Shown one piece after another: positions 1 through 8,041 of a DNA stretch of 39,775 bases. The DNA lies in NCBI GenBank assembly GCA_028694795.1, contig JAQVKF010000011.1, positions 1 to 39,775 of the forward strand. Reading direction: 5' to 3'. The notes beneath the pieces were generated by a model. It was given only the letters and a program-made list of their open reading frames with translations, made no database searches and was not told the origin of the DNA. The position numbers and the translations under genes are program-made. The DNA is from Thermoguttaceae bacterium. Lineage in GTDB: Bacteria; Planctomycetota; Planctomycetia; Pirellulales; Thermoguttaceae. Every line of letters begins with the position of its first letter. The stretch's first letter is position 1.

Positions 1-290
1 ACCCCCTTCGCGGTCAGTACCAACCCGTGTCCCAAATCCACCAACCCTTCGGAACCATTATGCTTCGCTCGCAGTATAAACTCCTGATAGGTCGAGAGCT
101 GGGCGGGGGCCAATGGCGAGGGATCCGGAATCTCGACCGTGTGACGCGATTCAATCGTTGGGTGCGAGTGGACGGTATCGGTATTTTCCATCCCCGTCTT
201 AGCCGAAGCCGTTGGTATAGCAGGTGGCGAAGGCTCTAACGGAGGCTCTGACACGGATATATCGGAAGTCAAAGGGGACGACTTTTGCAT
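1..290 (-). CDS. Unidentified protein, N-terminal part (runs off the left edge)
   Basis: An open frame starts at ATG 290 and has no stop to the window edge, giving at least 96 residues. The start is well supported by AAGGAG at 304-299, nine bases upstream. Residues 1-65 are rich in Ser, Pro, Thr and Glu and look disordered. A more ordered stretch follows (LSTYQEFILRAKH, then GLVDLGHGLVLTAKG). That stretch faintly recalls the start of GcvT/YgfZ-type folate-binding proteins (.GLVDLS..G.....G), but too little is present to name it. It lies 46 bp downstream of aroB on the same strand and is probably co-transcribed with it. Existence as a gene is fairly secure; function is unknown. Confidence 0.6.
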   Translation of the reverse strand, partial: MQKSSPLTSDISVSEPPLEPSPPAIPTASAKTGMENTDTVHSHPTIESRHTVEIPDPSPLAPAQLSTYQEFILRAKHNGSEGLVDLGHGLVLTAKG

Positions 291-336
291 TCAATATTCT
301 CCTTAAGATTCCTTGGGGCGCAACACACGGATACGG

Positions 337-1431
337 TTAGTCTGCTCGATATGCCTCCTCAAACGTATCACGAATCATGCTTAACTCAACATCAGTCCGT
401 TCGACATGTCCGATGTATTGTGGCAAGACGAAGCAAATTTGGCCATGTTCATTTTTTTTATCCCGCCGCATGATCTCGAACACATCGTCGATATCATATT
501 TGGGGGCGTGTACGGGCAGCTTCAACCGCGTGAGCAACTCTCGCTGACGTAGGACCACCGCGTCGTCAATCCACTTCATGCGTCGAGCGAGTCGTGCAGC
601 AAAATCCATCCCAATCGACACCGCCTCTCCATGGAGATACGTTCGATAGTGCGTAATTGATTCGAGTACGTGACCAAACGTGTGTCCGTAATTGAGAATC
701 GCTCGCACGCCTAAACGCTCCCATTCGTCCTGCTCCACGACGTCCGCTTTGAGCCGACAACAACGCTGGATCACCTCGCTTAAAATCTCCGGATCACGTT
801 CCAACAGCTTCGAGACATTCGCCTCGAGCATCGCGAAAAACGCCGCGTCGAGAATCACGCCGTACTTCACCACCTCGCCCAATCCGGACAGATACTCACG
901 TTCAGGCAGCGTACTCAATACGGTCGGATCAATCAGCACCGCTTTCGGTTGCCAGAACGCCCCGACGAGGTTTTTTCCATTTTCGAGATTGATACCGACT
1001 TTTCCACCGACCGAGCTGTCCACCTGAGCCAAAAGCGACGTAGGGACCTGGATGAACGCCAAACCACGCATATAGGTCGCGGCGATGAATCCGGCAAGAT
1101 CGCCCACCACGCCGCCTCCTACCGCAATCACAATCGTCCGCCGATCGACACGCATTTCCGCGAAACGTTCCCACAACTTCTCGCTTGTGAGCAGCGATTT
1201 GGCTGGTTCGCCTGGCGTAATCATCAAAATTTCAATCTCGTCGAAATACTCCGCGAGACTTTCCGCCGCGCGATCGGCATGGTAACGATCCACGTTTTCA
1301 TCGGTAACAATCAACGCTCGATTGGTTGAACCGAACGCCGAGACGATTTTACCTAACCGTTCGAGAGAACTAATTTCAATCGTATAACTGCGTTCGCCTA
1401 ACGTTACCGAAACCGTACGTGTCGTACTCAT
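337..1431 (-). CDS. aroB: 3-dehydroquinate synthase
   Basis: This is the NAD- and metal-dependent cytosolic enzyme that converts DAHP to 3-dehydroquinate, step two of the shikimate pathway. The 364 residues match the usual family length. Visible signatures are the NAD-binding loop GGGVVGDLAGF (about 105-115), PTSLLAQVDSSVGGK (130-144), NGKNLVGAFWQPK (151-163) and GLGEVVKYG (183-191). The three expected metal ligands are present: Glu186, His250 in NYGHTFGH and His267 in LHGEAV. The start ATG at 1431 is preceded by an AAGGGA-type ribosome binding site. The partial gene at 1-290 follows after 46 bp, and the vWA gene lies upstream on the same strand. Nothing about it is unusual. Confidence 0.97.
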   Translation of the reverse strand: MSTTRTVSVTLGERSYTIEISSLERLGKIVSAFGSTNRALIVTDENVDRYHADRAAESLAEYFDEIEILMITPGEPAKSLLTSEKLWERFAEMRVDRRTIVIAVGGGVVGDLAGFIAATYMRGLAFIQVPTSLLAQVDSSVGGKVGINLENGKNLVGAFWQPKAVLIDPTVLSTLPEREYLSGLGEVVKYGVILDAAFFAMLEANVSKLLERDPEILSEVIQRCCRLKADVVEQDEWERLGVRAILNYGHTFGHVLESITHYRTYLHGEAVSIGMDFAARLARRMKWIDDAVVLRQRELLTRLKLPVHAPKYDIDDVFEIMRRDKKNEHGQICFVLPQYIGHVERTDVELSMIRDTFEEAYRAD

Positions 1432-1517
1432 CGTGTGTCCCTTATCCCTTTCACTTTATCGTAGGAAGATCAGATTTTTGAAAATGTATGGAAGTGAAAC
1501 GTTCAACTCTTTTGCCA

Positions 1518-2453
1518 TTACGGTTGGCGTTTCCGCCACTCTTTGAGTGCTTGAACGAGGTCTACCCATTGATATTTTCCGCCGTTTTCAAGAGCCGCCG
1601 TTTTGAGAAACCCTGGTGACTGTGGTTCTTTTCCCACACCAAACTCGATTGTATAAATTCGAATACCGGTCGCCCACGCACGAATTTGATCGAGTTCCTC
1701 ACGCGAAAGTCTTGGTTCATCGCCATCGGTAAGCCAAAATAACACGTCCGGTCGCAGTTCAAGAGCCAGTCGCATGGCGGGCAAATGGTCCGTATTACCA
1801 TGGGAACGCACACTGTCCAAAAAGGCGAGCGCTCGTTCTTTGTTGTCGTCGCTCGCAAAAGCGATTTTTCCACGGCTGCCCGCGGGATTGTAAAGTCGTG
1901 GCGCATCGGAGTACAATACCAATTCGAATCGCTGGACGTCCCCCAGTCCCGCTAAGGCTTTACGTACTTGGGCGCGGATAAGCGGCAAGGTCAAATTACC
2001 CTCCCCCCCGGTACTCATTGAGCGATCAATCACAAATACGATATGGTTGCCACGCACGGAGTGCCCGAAAAACGGGATCATGGCGTTGCCCTGGGCGTCG
2101 GTCACCACGGCCGCCTCGCCGGACGATGGATGGTCTAGCGGAATGAGTTCGTCAATCGTGGGACGCTCCGCGGCAGATGGTTCCTCGGCAGATTGATTGG
2201 CAACGGACGCTTTGACTGCGGATGGCTTTGTGTCGGCGGATTTGGCGGCCTTTGGATTCGCGGCAGAAGGGTTTGCGTCGGTTTGATTGATGTTAGATGG
2301 CGTCCGATCGGTGTTGGACAACAGATCGCCTTCTGTTTGGCGGCTGGAGATGGGTTTACTGATTTGAGCGAATGCCATCTCCACCTGAGATTCCATCAAC
2401 AGCACCGACATTGGCAATAGGAGCATTCCGAGTGGAAACTGAACTGATTTCAT
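1518..2453 (-). CDS. Secreted vWA-domain protein
   Basis: A 311-residue protein with a signal peptide (MKSVQFPLGMLLLPMSVLLM, likely cleaved after AFA at about 29). A low-complexity linker rich in Ser, Ala, Asn and Pro follows (about 30-95), then a C-terminal von Willebrand factor A domain (about 135-305). The MIDAS metal site is intact: D143-R-S145-M-S147, a Thr in NTDHLP (about 221) and Asp243 in LTDGDEP. Such domains bind ligands through a divalent metal; partner and role here are unknown. I chose the ATG at 2453 because a G-rich Shine-Dalgarno (GGGGGGA) sits about seven bases upstream and the signal peptide starts cleanly. An upstream ATG at 2495 would add 14 residues. Divergent from def. 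Confidence 0.85.
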   Translation of the reverse strand: MKSVQFPLGMLLLPMSVLLMESQVEMAFAQISKPISSRQTEGDLLSNTDRTPSNINQTDANPSAANPKAAKSADTKPSAVKASVANQSAEEPSAAERPTIDELIPLDHPSSGEAAVVTDAQGNAMIPFFGHSVRGNHIVFVIDRSMSTGGEGNLTLPLIRAQVRKALAGLGDVQRFELVLYSDAPRLYNPAGSRGKIAFASDDNKERALAFLDSVRSHGNTDHLPAMRLALELRPDVLFWLTDGDEPRLSREELDQIRAWATGIRIYTIEFGVGKEPQSPGFLKTAALENGGKYQWVDLVQALKEWRKRQP

Positions 2454-2647
2454 CGAACGATCCCCCCGTAGAATAGAAGCATCCACCATTCGCACACGGT
2501 GTAGTATAAGGGATGGAAGATATCGAAAAAAGAGCTTCGCTAAAATATTTGTTCGTCTCCGATTTCCAGTTGGCTCTATCGTATTTCGAGTGGTTGCTTA
2601 TAATTAGAGGATGTGTATCGTCAAACTTTGATAAGGAGAATATTTTC

Positions 2648-3244
2648 GTGTCATCAGAAATCGCAATTGTCAAATATCCGCATCCCGCATTACGCTACCA
2701 GTCGAAGCCGCTCAAACGTGTGGATGCCGAACTTCGTGAGATTGCGGCTCAGATGTTCCAGCTGATGTACGAAACGAAAGGAATTGGTTTGGCGGGCAAC
2801 CAAGTGGCGTTGCCGTATCGACTGATCGTGATCAATCCAACGGGCGATCCAGAGCGTAAAGATCAGGAATTCTGCCTATTGAACCCCGTTCTTTCACGTC
2901 CAAAAGGTACGGAAGAGCTGGACGAGGGGTGTCTGAGTTTTCCGGAAATTTGGGCTCCGGTCAAACGCGCAAAGACGATTCGGCTCAACGCTTACACGAT
3001 TCAGGGTGAGGAAGTGAATTGGGAAGCGGATGGAATGCTTGCCCGTGTTTTGCAGCATGAATGCGATCATTTGGACGGCGTGGTTTTTGTCGATCGAACG
3101 ACTGAGACGGAAAAGTTGCGTATTCGAGATGATTTAGAGGAATTGGAAATCGAATATCGTCAAAATGAGGCGTTAGGTCGGATTCCCCACCCGGAACGTA
3201 TCGCGACCCAATTGGCTGAGCTGGAAAAACTGCGTTGTGTTTGA
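2648..3244 (+). CDS. def: Peptide deformylase
   Basis: This cytosolic metalloenzyme removes the formyl group from nascent N-terminal methionine. From GTG 2648 it has 198 residues. All three motifs are visible: GIGLAGNQV (45-53, where most family members read GLAAxQ), EGCLS (93-97, Cys is a metal ligand) and QHECDH (136-141, His137 and His141 ligands, Glu138 catalytic). The reading frame stays open upstream to 2513, but AAGGAG at 2633-2638 sits nine bases before GTG 2648 and the homologous region begins there (SSEIAIVKYPHPALR), so the GTG start is strongly preferred. A charged helical tail (155-198) follows the catalytic core. Divergent from the vWA gene. Confidence 0.96.
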   Translation: MSSEIAIVKYPHPALRYQSKPLKRVDAELREIAAQMFQLMYETKGIGLAGNQVALPYRLIVINPTGDPERKDQEFCLLNPVLSRPKGTEELDEGCLSFPEIWAPVKRAKTIRLNAYTIQGEEVNWEADGMLARVLQHECDHLDGVVFVDRTTETEKLRIRDDLEELEIEYRQNEALGRIPHPERIATQLAELEKLRCV

Positions 3245-3632
3245 CATTCGTCTAGGTTTGGCCTAGTTTGACGTTTGAGTGTTGTTTGACATATTTGGGT
3301 TTCATCTGGTGTGCGGAATGTACACAGGGAACGAAAAGGAAACGTTCAACCGGGAATTTTCGTGGTAACCGTACTGGAAGCATTGGGGGAGATTCGTTAT
3401 ACTGATCCCAACGGGAAATGTCGGAGAGAATTCGTTCCCGAAGTTCGTTAAGCGGCGAAAATATCGTGAATGTGTACCCATTCCTGTTGGAAAGGGAATT
3501 GATTTGGACCCAACAAGAGCGGTTTTAAGACGAAAAATCGCGAATGGATGCACAAAATCAGACGGAAGAGTACCAACATTCCCATCCATCAAAATGAGCA
3601 TCGTATCAGAATAAAACACGAGAGGTATCGAT
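3245..3632 (+). other. Intergenic region, 388 bp, no gene recognised
   Basis: No convincing coding sequence on either strand. A short hairpin (CTAGG 3252-3256, CCTAG 3262-3266, followed by TTT) just after def could be a weak terminator. A TATACT at 3398-3403 could be a -10 box for the next gene, but no good -35 is seen. CGGGAA 3412-3417 and TTCCCG 3435-3440 form a 6-bp inverted repeat. A 105-codon open frame on the minus strand here has no ribosome binding site or family resemblance. Confidence 0.4.
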
Positions 3633-4037
3633 ATGGCACGTAAAATCAGCAGTAGCCGTCGTTTGCGGGAAGACTATGACGATTATGAGCATCAAGACGA
3701 GAGCTTGGAGGATGACGATCTGGATGCGGATTCAGTGGACGACGACGATCTGGATGATGACTTGGACGATTCGGAAGATGGTTTAGACCATGCGGACGAC
3801 GACGATCTACCGGTGAAGAAGACGAAGAAGGCGGTTCGTCGTAAGACCTCGCGTTCCAAAACGGTTCGTGATGTGCGTCAACGTGCGTATTGGGGCGTTT
3901 TCAGTCCGCTGATGCAACAGGTGGCCCTGTTTGAATACTCGCAAAAAGAGGACGCGCTGAAGGATGCGGAAGAGCGTTCCAAAGCGAAGAATACGCCGTT
4001 TTTCGTACAGATCGTGAAGAAAAATATCGACGGTTGA
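3633..4037 (+). CDS. Small conserved acidic protein of unknown function
   Basis: A 134-residue protein in three parts. Residues 1-8 are basic. Residues about 10-65 are extremely acidic (runs of Asp and Glu) and surely disordered. A basic bridge (KKTKKAVRRKTSRSK, about 67-82) leads to a compact C-terminal module (about 88-134) reading AYWGVFSPLMQQVALFEYSQK...AKNTPFFVQIVKK. That module resembles a small family I associate with planctomycetes, in which a similar segment follows a charged N-terminus. This is recollection, not a search. The start has GAGAGG seven bases upstream. It lies 117 bp before the Hsp70-like gene, in the same direction. The acid/basic layout suggests binding to RNA, ribosome or another protein; function unknown. 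Confidence 0.85.
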   Translation: MARKISSSRRLREDYDDYEHQDESLEDDDLDADSVDDDDLDDDLDDSEDGLDHADDDDLPVKKTKKAVRRKTSRSKTVRDVRQRAYWGVFSPLMQQVALFEYSQKEDALKDAEERSKAKNTPFFVQIVKKNIDG

Positions 4038-4154
4038 TTTTTTCTTGTCGGCGGATAAGCGTATTCGTCACAGGCTGGTGAGGCCATTTGGAGCGACCCT
4101 ATCCGTTATTTTCAACTGGAATTCGAGCAGTTTCGAGAGCATGGGAGCGTCACA

Positions 4155-5717
4155 ATGCGTTTTGAAGAGGGACAGACGGTCGGTATCGACCTAGGCACGA
4201 CATTTTCCACCGTAGCACAACTGGACCAGAATGGGGCTCCGGTAGCGGTTCCGAATGAGGAGGACGAAGTCGAAACGGCGAGTATGGTGCTCCTTGCGGA
4301 TCGAGGTCACGTGATTGTCGGTCCGAAACCGTCGCGTGCGGCGTTTGAGGATCCGGACCACGTGGTGGCGCGTATCAAGCGGCATATGGGCGAGGAGTAT
4401 CGCCAGACGTTTGACGGACGTATGATCACGCCGGAGTTTTTGTCGGCATTGATTTTGAAAAAGTTGAAGCAAGACGCGGAAAAGATTCTGGGGCCAATTC
4501 ATAACGCGGTGATTACCGTACCCTATTATTTCAACGATATGCGGCGTAAAGCGACGCAGGACGCTGGTCGCATTGCCGGTTTGAATGTGGTCGATATCAT
4601 CAACGAACCGACGGCGGCGACGCTCTGCTACGCTTGGCACATGGGCATTTTAGGCTCCAATGAACAGTTAGATCGCCCGAAACTGGCCGTGGTATACGAC
4701 TTGGGTGGTGGAACATTCGACGTGACATTCGTGCAGTTTACGGCCTCTCATTTTGAGGTGTTGGCTACGGATGGTGACGTTCAGCTGGGTGGCGTGGACT
4801 GGGACGATCGACTGCTTGATTACGTAGCGGAAGAATACATGGCGAAATTCGGTGAAGATCCGCGGGAATCGCCGCAAACGGTCCACGGTTTACGCTATCA
4901 GTGCAACGAGGCGAAGGAGAAGCTGTCGAAAGTGGAATCGACGCAAATTTCCTGCCGTCACAAAGGAAAAGTGGCCCAGGTTACCGTCACACGTGAAAAA
5001 TTCGAAGAGTTAACGCAAGATTTGCTCCAGCGTACCATCGATACGTTGATGTTGGTGATGGATGAGGCGAAAAAGACGCCTGAAGATATTGATGCGATTG
5101 TATTGGTGGGTGGTTCGACGCTTATGCCGGCGGTATCGCGAGCGATTGAGGAAGCGACGGGCAAAAAACCGTACACAGGAATGGACCCCCACACCTCTGT
5201 GGCGAAGGGGGCGGCGATCCACGCGGCGATTCTCGAGGCGCGTTATCGTCCGGAATCCGGCATTTCCGCGAAGGCGAAAAAGATGCTATCGGGTGTTCGT
5301 CAGGAAAATGTCAATTCACACGGTTTGGGAATCGTGATTTCGCGCAATGGTGAAAAAGTGAATCATGTCATGATTCCGAAAAACACGCGTATTCCCGTTG
5401 AAAAGCGACAAACATTCAAAACGAATGTGGAGAATCAGGAACGTGTTCGCGTTCAGGTTCTCGAGGGTGACGCGCCAGATCCGGACGCTTGCTCGCTGTT
5501 GGGAAACTGCCGGATCACCGATTTGCCAACCAAACTGCCGAAAGGTTCGCCAGTCGAAGTTTGCTATGCGTTCACCGAGGATGGACGTATCCGCATTTCG
5601 GCCAAAGAACTCACCGGTGGTAAGGAAGCGACCATTGAAATCGAACGTCAAGGTTCGCTTTCGGACCGCGAACTTGATTCGCTCACCAAACTGGCCACCG
5701 ATTATAACGTGCAGTAG
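4155..5717 (+). CDS. Hsp70-family chaperone without C-terminal lid
   Basis: An ATP-dependent Hsp70-type protein of 520 residues, about 110-120 shorter than typical DnaK. The actin-like nucleotide-binding domain is complete: GIDLGTTFSTV (10-20), NEPTAATLCYA (150-160), DLGGGTFDVT (182-191) and VLVGGSTLMP (317-326). The segment from about 385 to 500 resembles a beta-sandwich substrate-binding domain (HGLGIVI, IPKNTRIPVEK, DGRIRISAKELTGGKEATI). The chain then ends after a short helix, so the alpha-helical lid is missing. The usual interdomain linker with paired hydrophobic residues is not obvious (RQENVNSHG in its place). GGGAG precedes the ATG by about seven bases. No grpE or dnaJ is adjacent, so this is a paralogue rather than the main DnaK. 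Confidence 0.9.
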   Translation: MRFEEGQTVGIDLGTTFSTVAQLDQNGAPVAVPNEEDEVETASMVLLADRGHVIVGPKPSRAAFEDPDHVVARIKRHMGEEYRQTFDGRMITPEFLSALILKKLKQDAEKILGPIHNAVITVPYYFNDMRRKATQDAGRIAGLNVVDIINEPTAATLCYAWHMGILGSNEQLDRPKLAVVYDLGGGTFDVTFVQFTASHFEVLATDGDVQLGGVDWDDRLLDYVAEEYMAKFGEDPRESPQTVHGLRYQCNEAKEKLSKVESTQISCRHKGKVAQVTVTREKFEELTQDLLQRTIDTLMLVMDEAKKTPEDIDAIVLVGGSTLMPAVSRAIEEATGKKPYTGMDPHTSVAKGAAIHAAILEARYRPESGISAKAKKMLSGVRQENVNSHGLGIVISRNGEKVNHVMIPKNTRIPVEKRQTFKTNVENQERVRVQVLEGDAPDPDACSLLGNCRITDLPTKLPKGSPVEVCYAFTEDGRIRISAKELTGGKEATIEIERQGSLSDRELDSLTKLATDYNVQ

Positions 5718-5801
5718 TCCGCTGCCGCGTGCCTCCATTGGGCTGTAGCTTGTGAGCTGTCATTTAACGGGGCTATACGGTATATCCACGGGGGCTATAA
5801 C

Positions 5802-5850
5802 GAGTTCATGGTCACGGTTGATCGTTTTTCGATTGTGTGACCATGGACTC
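5802..5850 (+). promoter_or_regulatory. Long hairpin between the Hsp70 and nadC genes
   Basis: GAGTTCATGGTCAC (5802-5815) pairs with GTGACCATGGACTC (5837-5850), giving 14 bp with one T-G wobble. The loop can form a smaller stem (ATCG/CGAT around a TTTTT). No T-run follows the 3' arm, so it is not a standard intrinsic terminator. It could be a Rho-independent-like end of the Hsp70 transcript, an mRNA-stabilising structure, or a DNA-binding palindrome upstream of nadC. Confidence 0.5.
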
Positions 5851-5916
5851 TTCGCGTGACCGTATTCCGTTCTTTTTTCGCAGTGATTTGTCCCATCCGT
5901 TTCTGGAGTTGTTCTC

Positions 5917-6888
5917 ATGTCGGCAGAATCTTCGTTTACCGATTTTCACCAAATGACCTGGGATGCCGCATTGGAGACGGACGCACTGCATCTGTTGCGG
6001 TTGGCGTTGCGGGAAGATTTAGGCGAGGCGGGCGATTTAACGACGCAGGCACTGATTGATCCCACACGTTTAGCGACCGCCCGTATTGTGTCTCGTGAAT
6101 CGGGCGTGGTATCTGGACTTCCGATAGTGGAGTTGGTTTGCGGGCTTGTCGCTCCATCGGTGCGTTGGAAACATCACTGTCACGATGGCGACCGGTTGCC
6201 CCCCCAAACGGTGTTGACCACGCTGGAAGGTTCCGCGGCGGAGATTTTGGTGGCGGAACGAACGATTCTAAATATGTTGGGACGCATGTGTGGTATTTCA
6301 ACGCTAACTCGTCGATTTGTCGATGAGATTTCAGGGACACACGCGGCAATCTACGACACGCGCAAAACAACGCCCGGCTGGCGACGGCTTGAGAAATACG
6401 CGGTCAAGCAGGGTGGTGGACGTAACCATCGTACCGGCCTGTTCGACGCGATTCTGATAAAGGATAACCACATCGCCCAACGCGTACAGGCACGTCAGTC
6501 TTCGCCACCGGATGCCGCCAACGCCGCAAAAATTCAGAGCGTGCTTTGTGAGGTTGTGGAGCAATCCAGAACGTGGTTTCACGAAAAGCTATCCGCTAGG
6601 CTGCGTCCGTCGATTTGCGTGGTGGAGATCGAAGTCGACGCGTTAGACCAATACCGTGAGGTGTTGCCATCCCATCCGGATATCATTTTGCTCGATAATA
6701 TGACACTTTCGCAGCTTCGTGAAGCGGTAGCCTTGCGTGATGTGACCGCGGCCCCGGTTCAATTGGAAGCCTCCGGCGGTGTCCGTTTTGATACAGTGCG
6801 AGCAATTGCGGAGACCGGCGTAGATCGGATTAGTGTCGGCGCACTCACGCATTCCGCGACGACACTTGATATCGGTTTGGATTGGTAA
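5917..6888 (+). CDS. nadC: Nicotinate-nucleotide diphosphorylase (carboxylating), quinolinate phosphoribosyltransferase
   Basis: This enzyme converts quinolinate and PRPP to nicotinate mononucleotide, the last dedicated step of de novo NAD synthesis. At 323 residues it is somewhat longer than usual (about 280-300). The active-site signatures are all present: LNMLGRMCGISTLT (118-131), DTRKTTPGWR (147-156), GGGRNHRTGLFDAILIKDNH (166-185), EIEVD (237-241), LLDNM (258-262), EASGG (284-288) and ISVGALTHS (305-313). The extra length is in the N-terminus and an insertion after the KDNH motif (about 188-225, QARQSSPPDAANAAK). GGAG lies eight bases before ATG 5917. No nadA or nadB is in the window. 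Confidence 0.97.
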   Translation: MSAESSFTDFHQMTWDAALETDALHLLRLALREDLGEAGDLTTQALIDPTRLATARIVSRESGVVSGLPIVELVCGLVAPSVRWKHHCHDGDRLPPQTVLTTLEGSAAEILVAERTILNMLGRMCGISTLTRRFVDEISGTHAAIYDTRKTTPGWRRLEKYAVKQGGGRNHRTGLFDAILIKDNHIAQRVQARQSSPPDAANAAKIQSVLCEVVEQSRTWFHEKLSARLRPSICVVEIEVDALDQYREVLPSHPDIILLDNMTLSQLREAVALRDVTAAPVQLEASGGVRFDTVRAIAETGVDRISVGALTHSATTLDIGLDW

Positions 6889-7213
6889 CCTGATCCGGTT
6901 GCGAGTTGTCGTCACCGCGACATTGGCGCAAAACCGTTCGGACGAGCGGCAACGTGCCCTGCGAGCTTGTGTTGCCGCGTCATGCGGCCCGACTGTCCGC
7001 GGCGGAAATCCCCGCCTTTCAGTTCGGCAACTCACTAACGTGCTACTCCCGTTCCTCCAGCTCACGATGGGACGGTTGGTTCGAGGTTGAATCTCGTCGC
7101 TTTCTTGTCGTATGTCATCACGTGACGAACAAGACAAACAACGGTGAACACCCCCAAAAAGAAGTATTTTTCTAAAAAAATAGAAATTTGGCAAAAAATA
7201 AATTTTTAACGAC

Positions 7214-7241
7214 TTGACTTTGAAAACACCCGTCAGATAAT
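7214..7241 (+). promoter_or_regulatory. Promoter-like sequence upstream of the candidate RNA
   Basis: TTGACT at 7214-7219, a 16-base spacer and GATAAT at 7236-7241 match the sigma-70-type pattern at five of six positions in each box. No protein gene starts for more than 500 bases downstream, but the paired segments at 7271-7344 begin about 25 bases after the expected transcription start. Confidence 0.5.
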
Positions 7242-7249
7242 TGAGTGTT

Positions 7250-7391
7250 GAAGAGCTGTAGTATACAGGTGGCGGGGAGAACTGTAAATGGGGCAACTCC
7301 CCAAAAAACGAAAATTCCGAATTTTCCGCCCCGCGTTCTCTGCCATCAGTGTGTGCCAACAGTGGCCTACCGCGTTTGCCGAAATTTTTTA
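7250..7391 (+). ncRNA. Candidate structured non-coding RNA (no known family recognised)
   Basis: Downstream of a promoter-like sequence lies a dense set of complementary segments. TGGGG 7289-7293 pairs with CCCCA 7299-7303, and GAAAATT 7310-7316 with AATTTTC 7320-7326. GGAGAAC 7276-7282 pairs with GTTCTCT 7335-7341, reinforced by GGC 7271-7273 with GCC 7342-7344 around a two-base bulge. In addition GCGGGG 7272-7277 can pair with CCCCGC 7329-7334, which is incompatible with part of the outer stem or would form a pseudoknot. A T-run (7385-7390) lies about 40 bases after the last stem. I do not recognise 6S, SRP, RNase P or tmRNA signatures. Ends are guesses. Confidence 0.3.
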
Positions 7392-7583
7392 GATACGTTT
7401 CCTCGAGCCCTCCTATTTTGAAAATTCAGGATCTTTGGAGGGTTTGGGTGAAATATTCGAGAAATTAGGTAAAAGTGATGTGGACCTAGTGTTTATTTGG
7501 GGGTATATTAGTGTCCGCTCGGGGCGTGGTGGATGTCTGCTGTGTGGCTTTTTCGTGTTGCCGCGTTCGCTTCCGAAATACCC

Positions 7584-7612
7584 TTGACTGAAACTGAGCG
7601 TATTAGTATATC
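7584..7612 (+). promoter_or_regulatory. Promoter-like sequence upstream of the 88-aa gene
   Basis: TTGACT 7584-7589, a 17-base spacer and TATATC 7607-7612. The expected start is near 7620, about 155 bases before the ATG at 7775. The leader then contains a 7-bp stem (GTGTAAG 7741-7747 with CTTACGC 7755-7761, one G-T pair) directly before the Shine-Dalgarno, which could modulate translation. Confidence 0.4.
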
Positions 7613-7774
7613 ATGAATCCATGGGAATGAGCGGGAAGACGTGACGATTTTGGTTTTCCTGATGGTCCGCGCAAAAATGTTGGACCTTTTTCCCTCGAGC
7701 ATCGTATAAGAGGCAAAGTACATTAGTACCTACAGATAAGGTGTAAGAGAAAAACTTACGCAAGAGAGGAAGAG

Positions 7775-8041
7775 ATGAGGAACGTATTCGAAGCAATTCT
7801 GGAGTGCGGGCATGACGAGGATTTCGTGCCCGCGGAGACCGAAGATTTTGTGCCGACCGACGCACCGGCGGGTTCGCGTGCGAAGATTGACGTTCTTGCG
7901 GAACGGATTCGTCGGGGCGTTCCGTTGTGGCATCCACAAGATCGTTGCGATTACAGTGGACTTACGGGGTCCCTCCGTGGGCTAAGCCAGTTGAGCGTGT
8001 CCCACGTGTCCAGTGAGGAAGACGAGCTCGGTGAAGAATAA
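7775..8041 (+). CDS. Small conserved protein of unknown function (88 aa)
   Basis: An 88-residue acidic protein: MRNVFEAILECGHDEDFVPA..., a middle segment PAGSRAKIDVLAERIRRGVPLWHPQDRCDYSG (about 35-66) and an acidic tail (SSEEDELGEE). The middle segment, with a GS.EKI..LA.R...G.PLWHP.DR pattern, is one I associate with small planctomycete proteins that carry it as a conserved block; that is memory, not a search. The start has AGAGAGGA just upstream (7765-7770), preceded by a small hairpin. It stands alone between two long non-coding stretches with its own promoter-like sequence at 7584-7612. Possible regulator or adaptor; no function can be assigned. Confidence 0.65.
   Translation: MRNVFEAILECGHDEDFVPAETEDFVPTDAPAGSRAKIDVLAERIRRGVPLWHPQDRCDYSGLTGSLRGLSQLSVSHVSSEEDELGEE

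Larger units (their letters stand above)
6889..7774 (+). other. Long intergenic region, 886 bp, with hairpins and promoters but no convincing gene
   Basis: The first 200 bases after nadC are GC-rich and contain an 8-bp inverted repeat (GCGGCAAC 6946-6953, GTTGCCGC 6971-6978), a possible nadC 3' end. A second stem pairs 7103-7111 with 7125-7134 (one bulge). AT-rich DNA follows at about 7150-7215, then the promoter and candidate RNA described separately. A further promoter-like pair at 7584-7612 precedes the next gene. GGTCC 7664-7668 and GGACC 7682-7686 before TTTTT could act as a weak terminator. Open frames here lack ribosome binding sites and family resemblance. Confidence 0.5.

Noticed and set aside
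3302-3619. 105-codon minus-strand frame between def and the acidic protein gene
   Set aside because: No ribosome binding site, no domain features, composition unlike neighbouring proteins.
6643-7359. 238-codon minus-strand frame overlapping the nadC 3' end
   Set aside because: It is antisense to nadC for a third of its length and reads through the hairpins and AT-rich region; no protein-like features.
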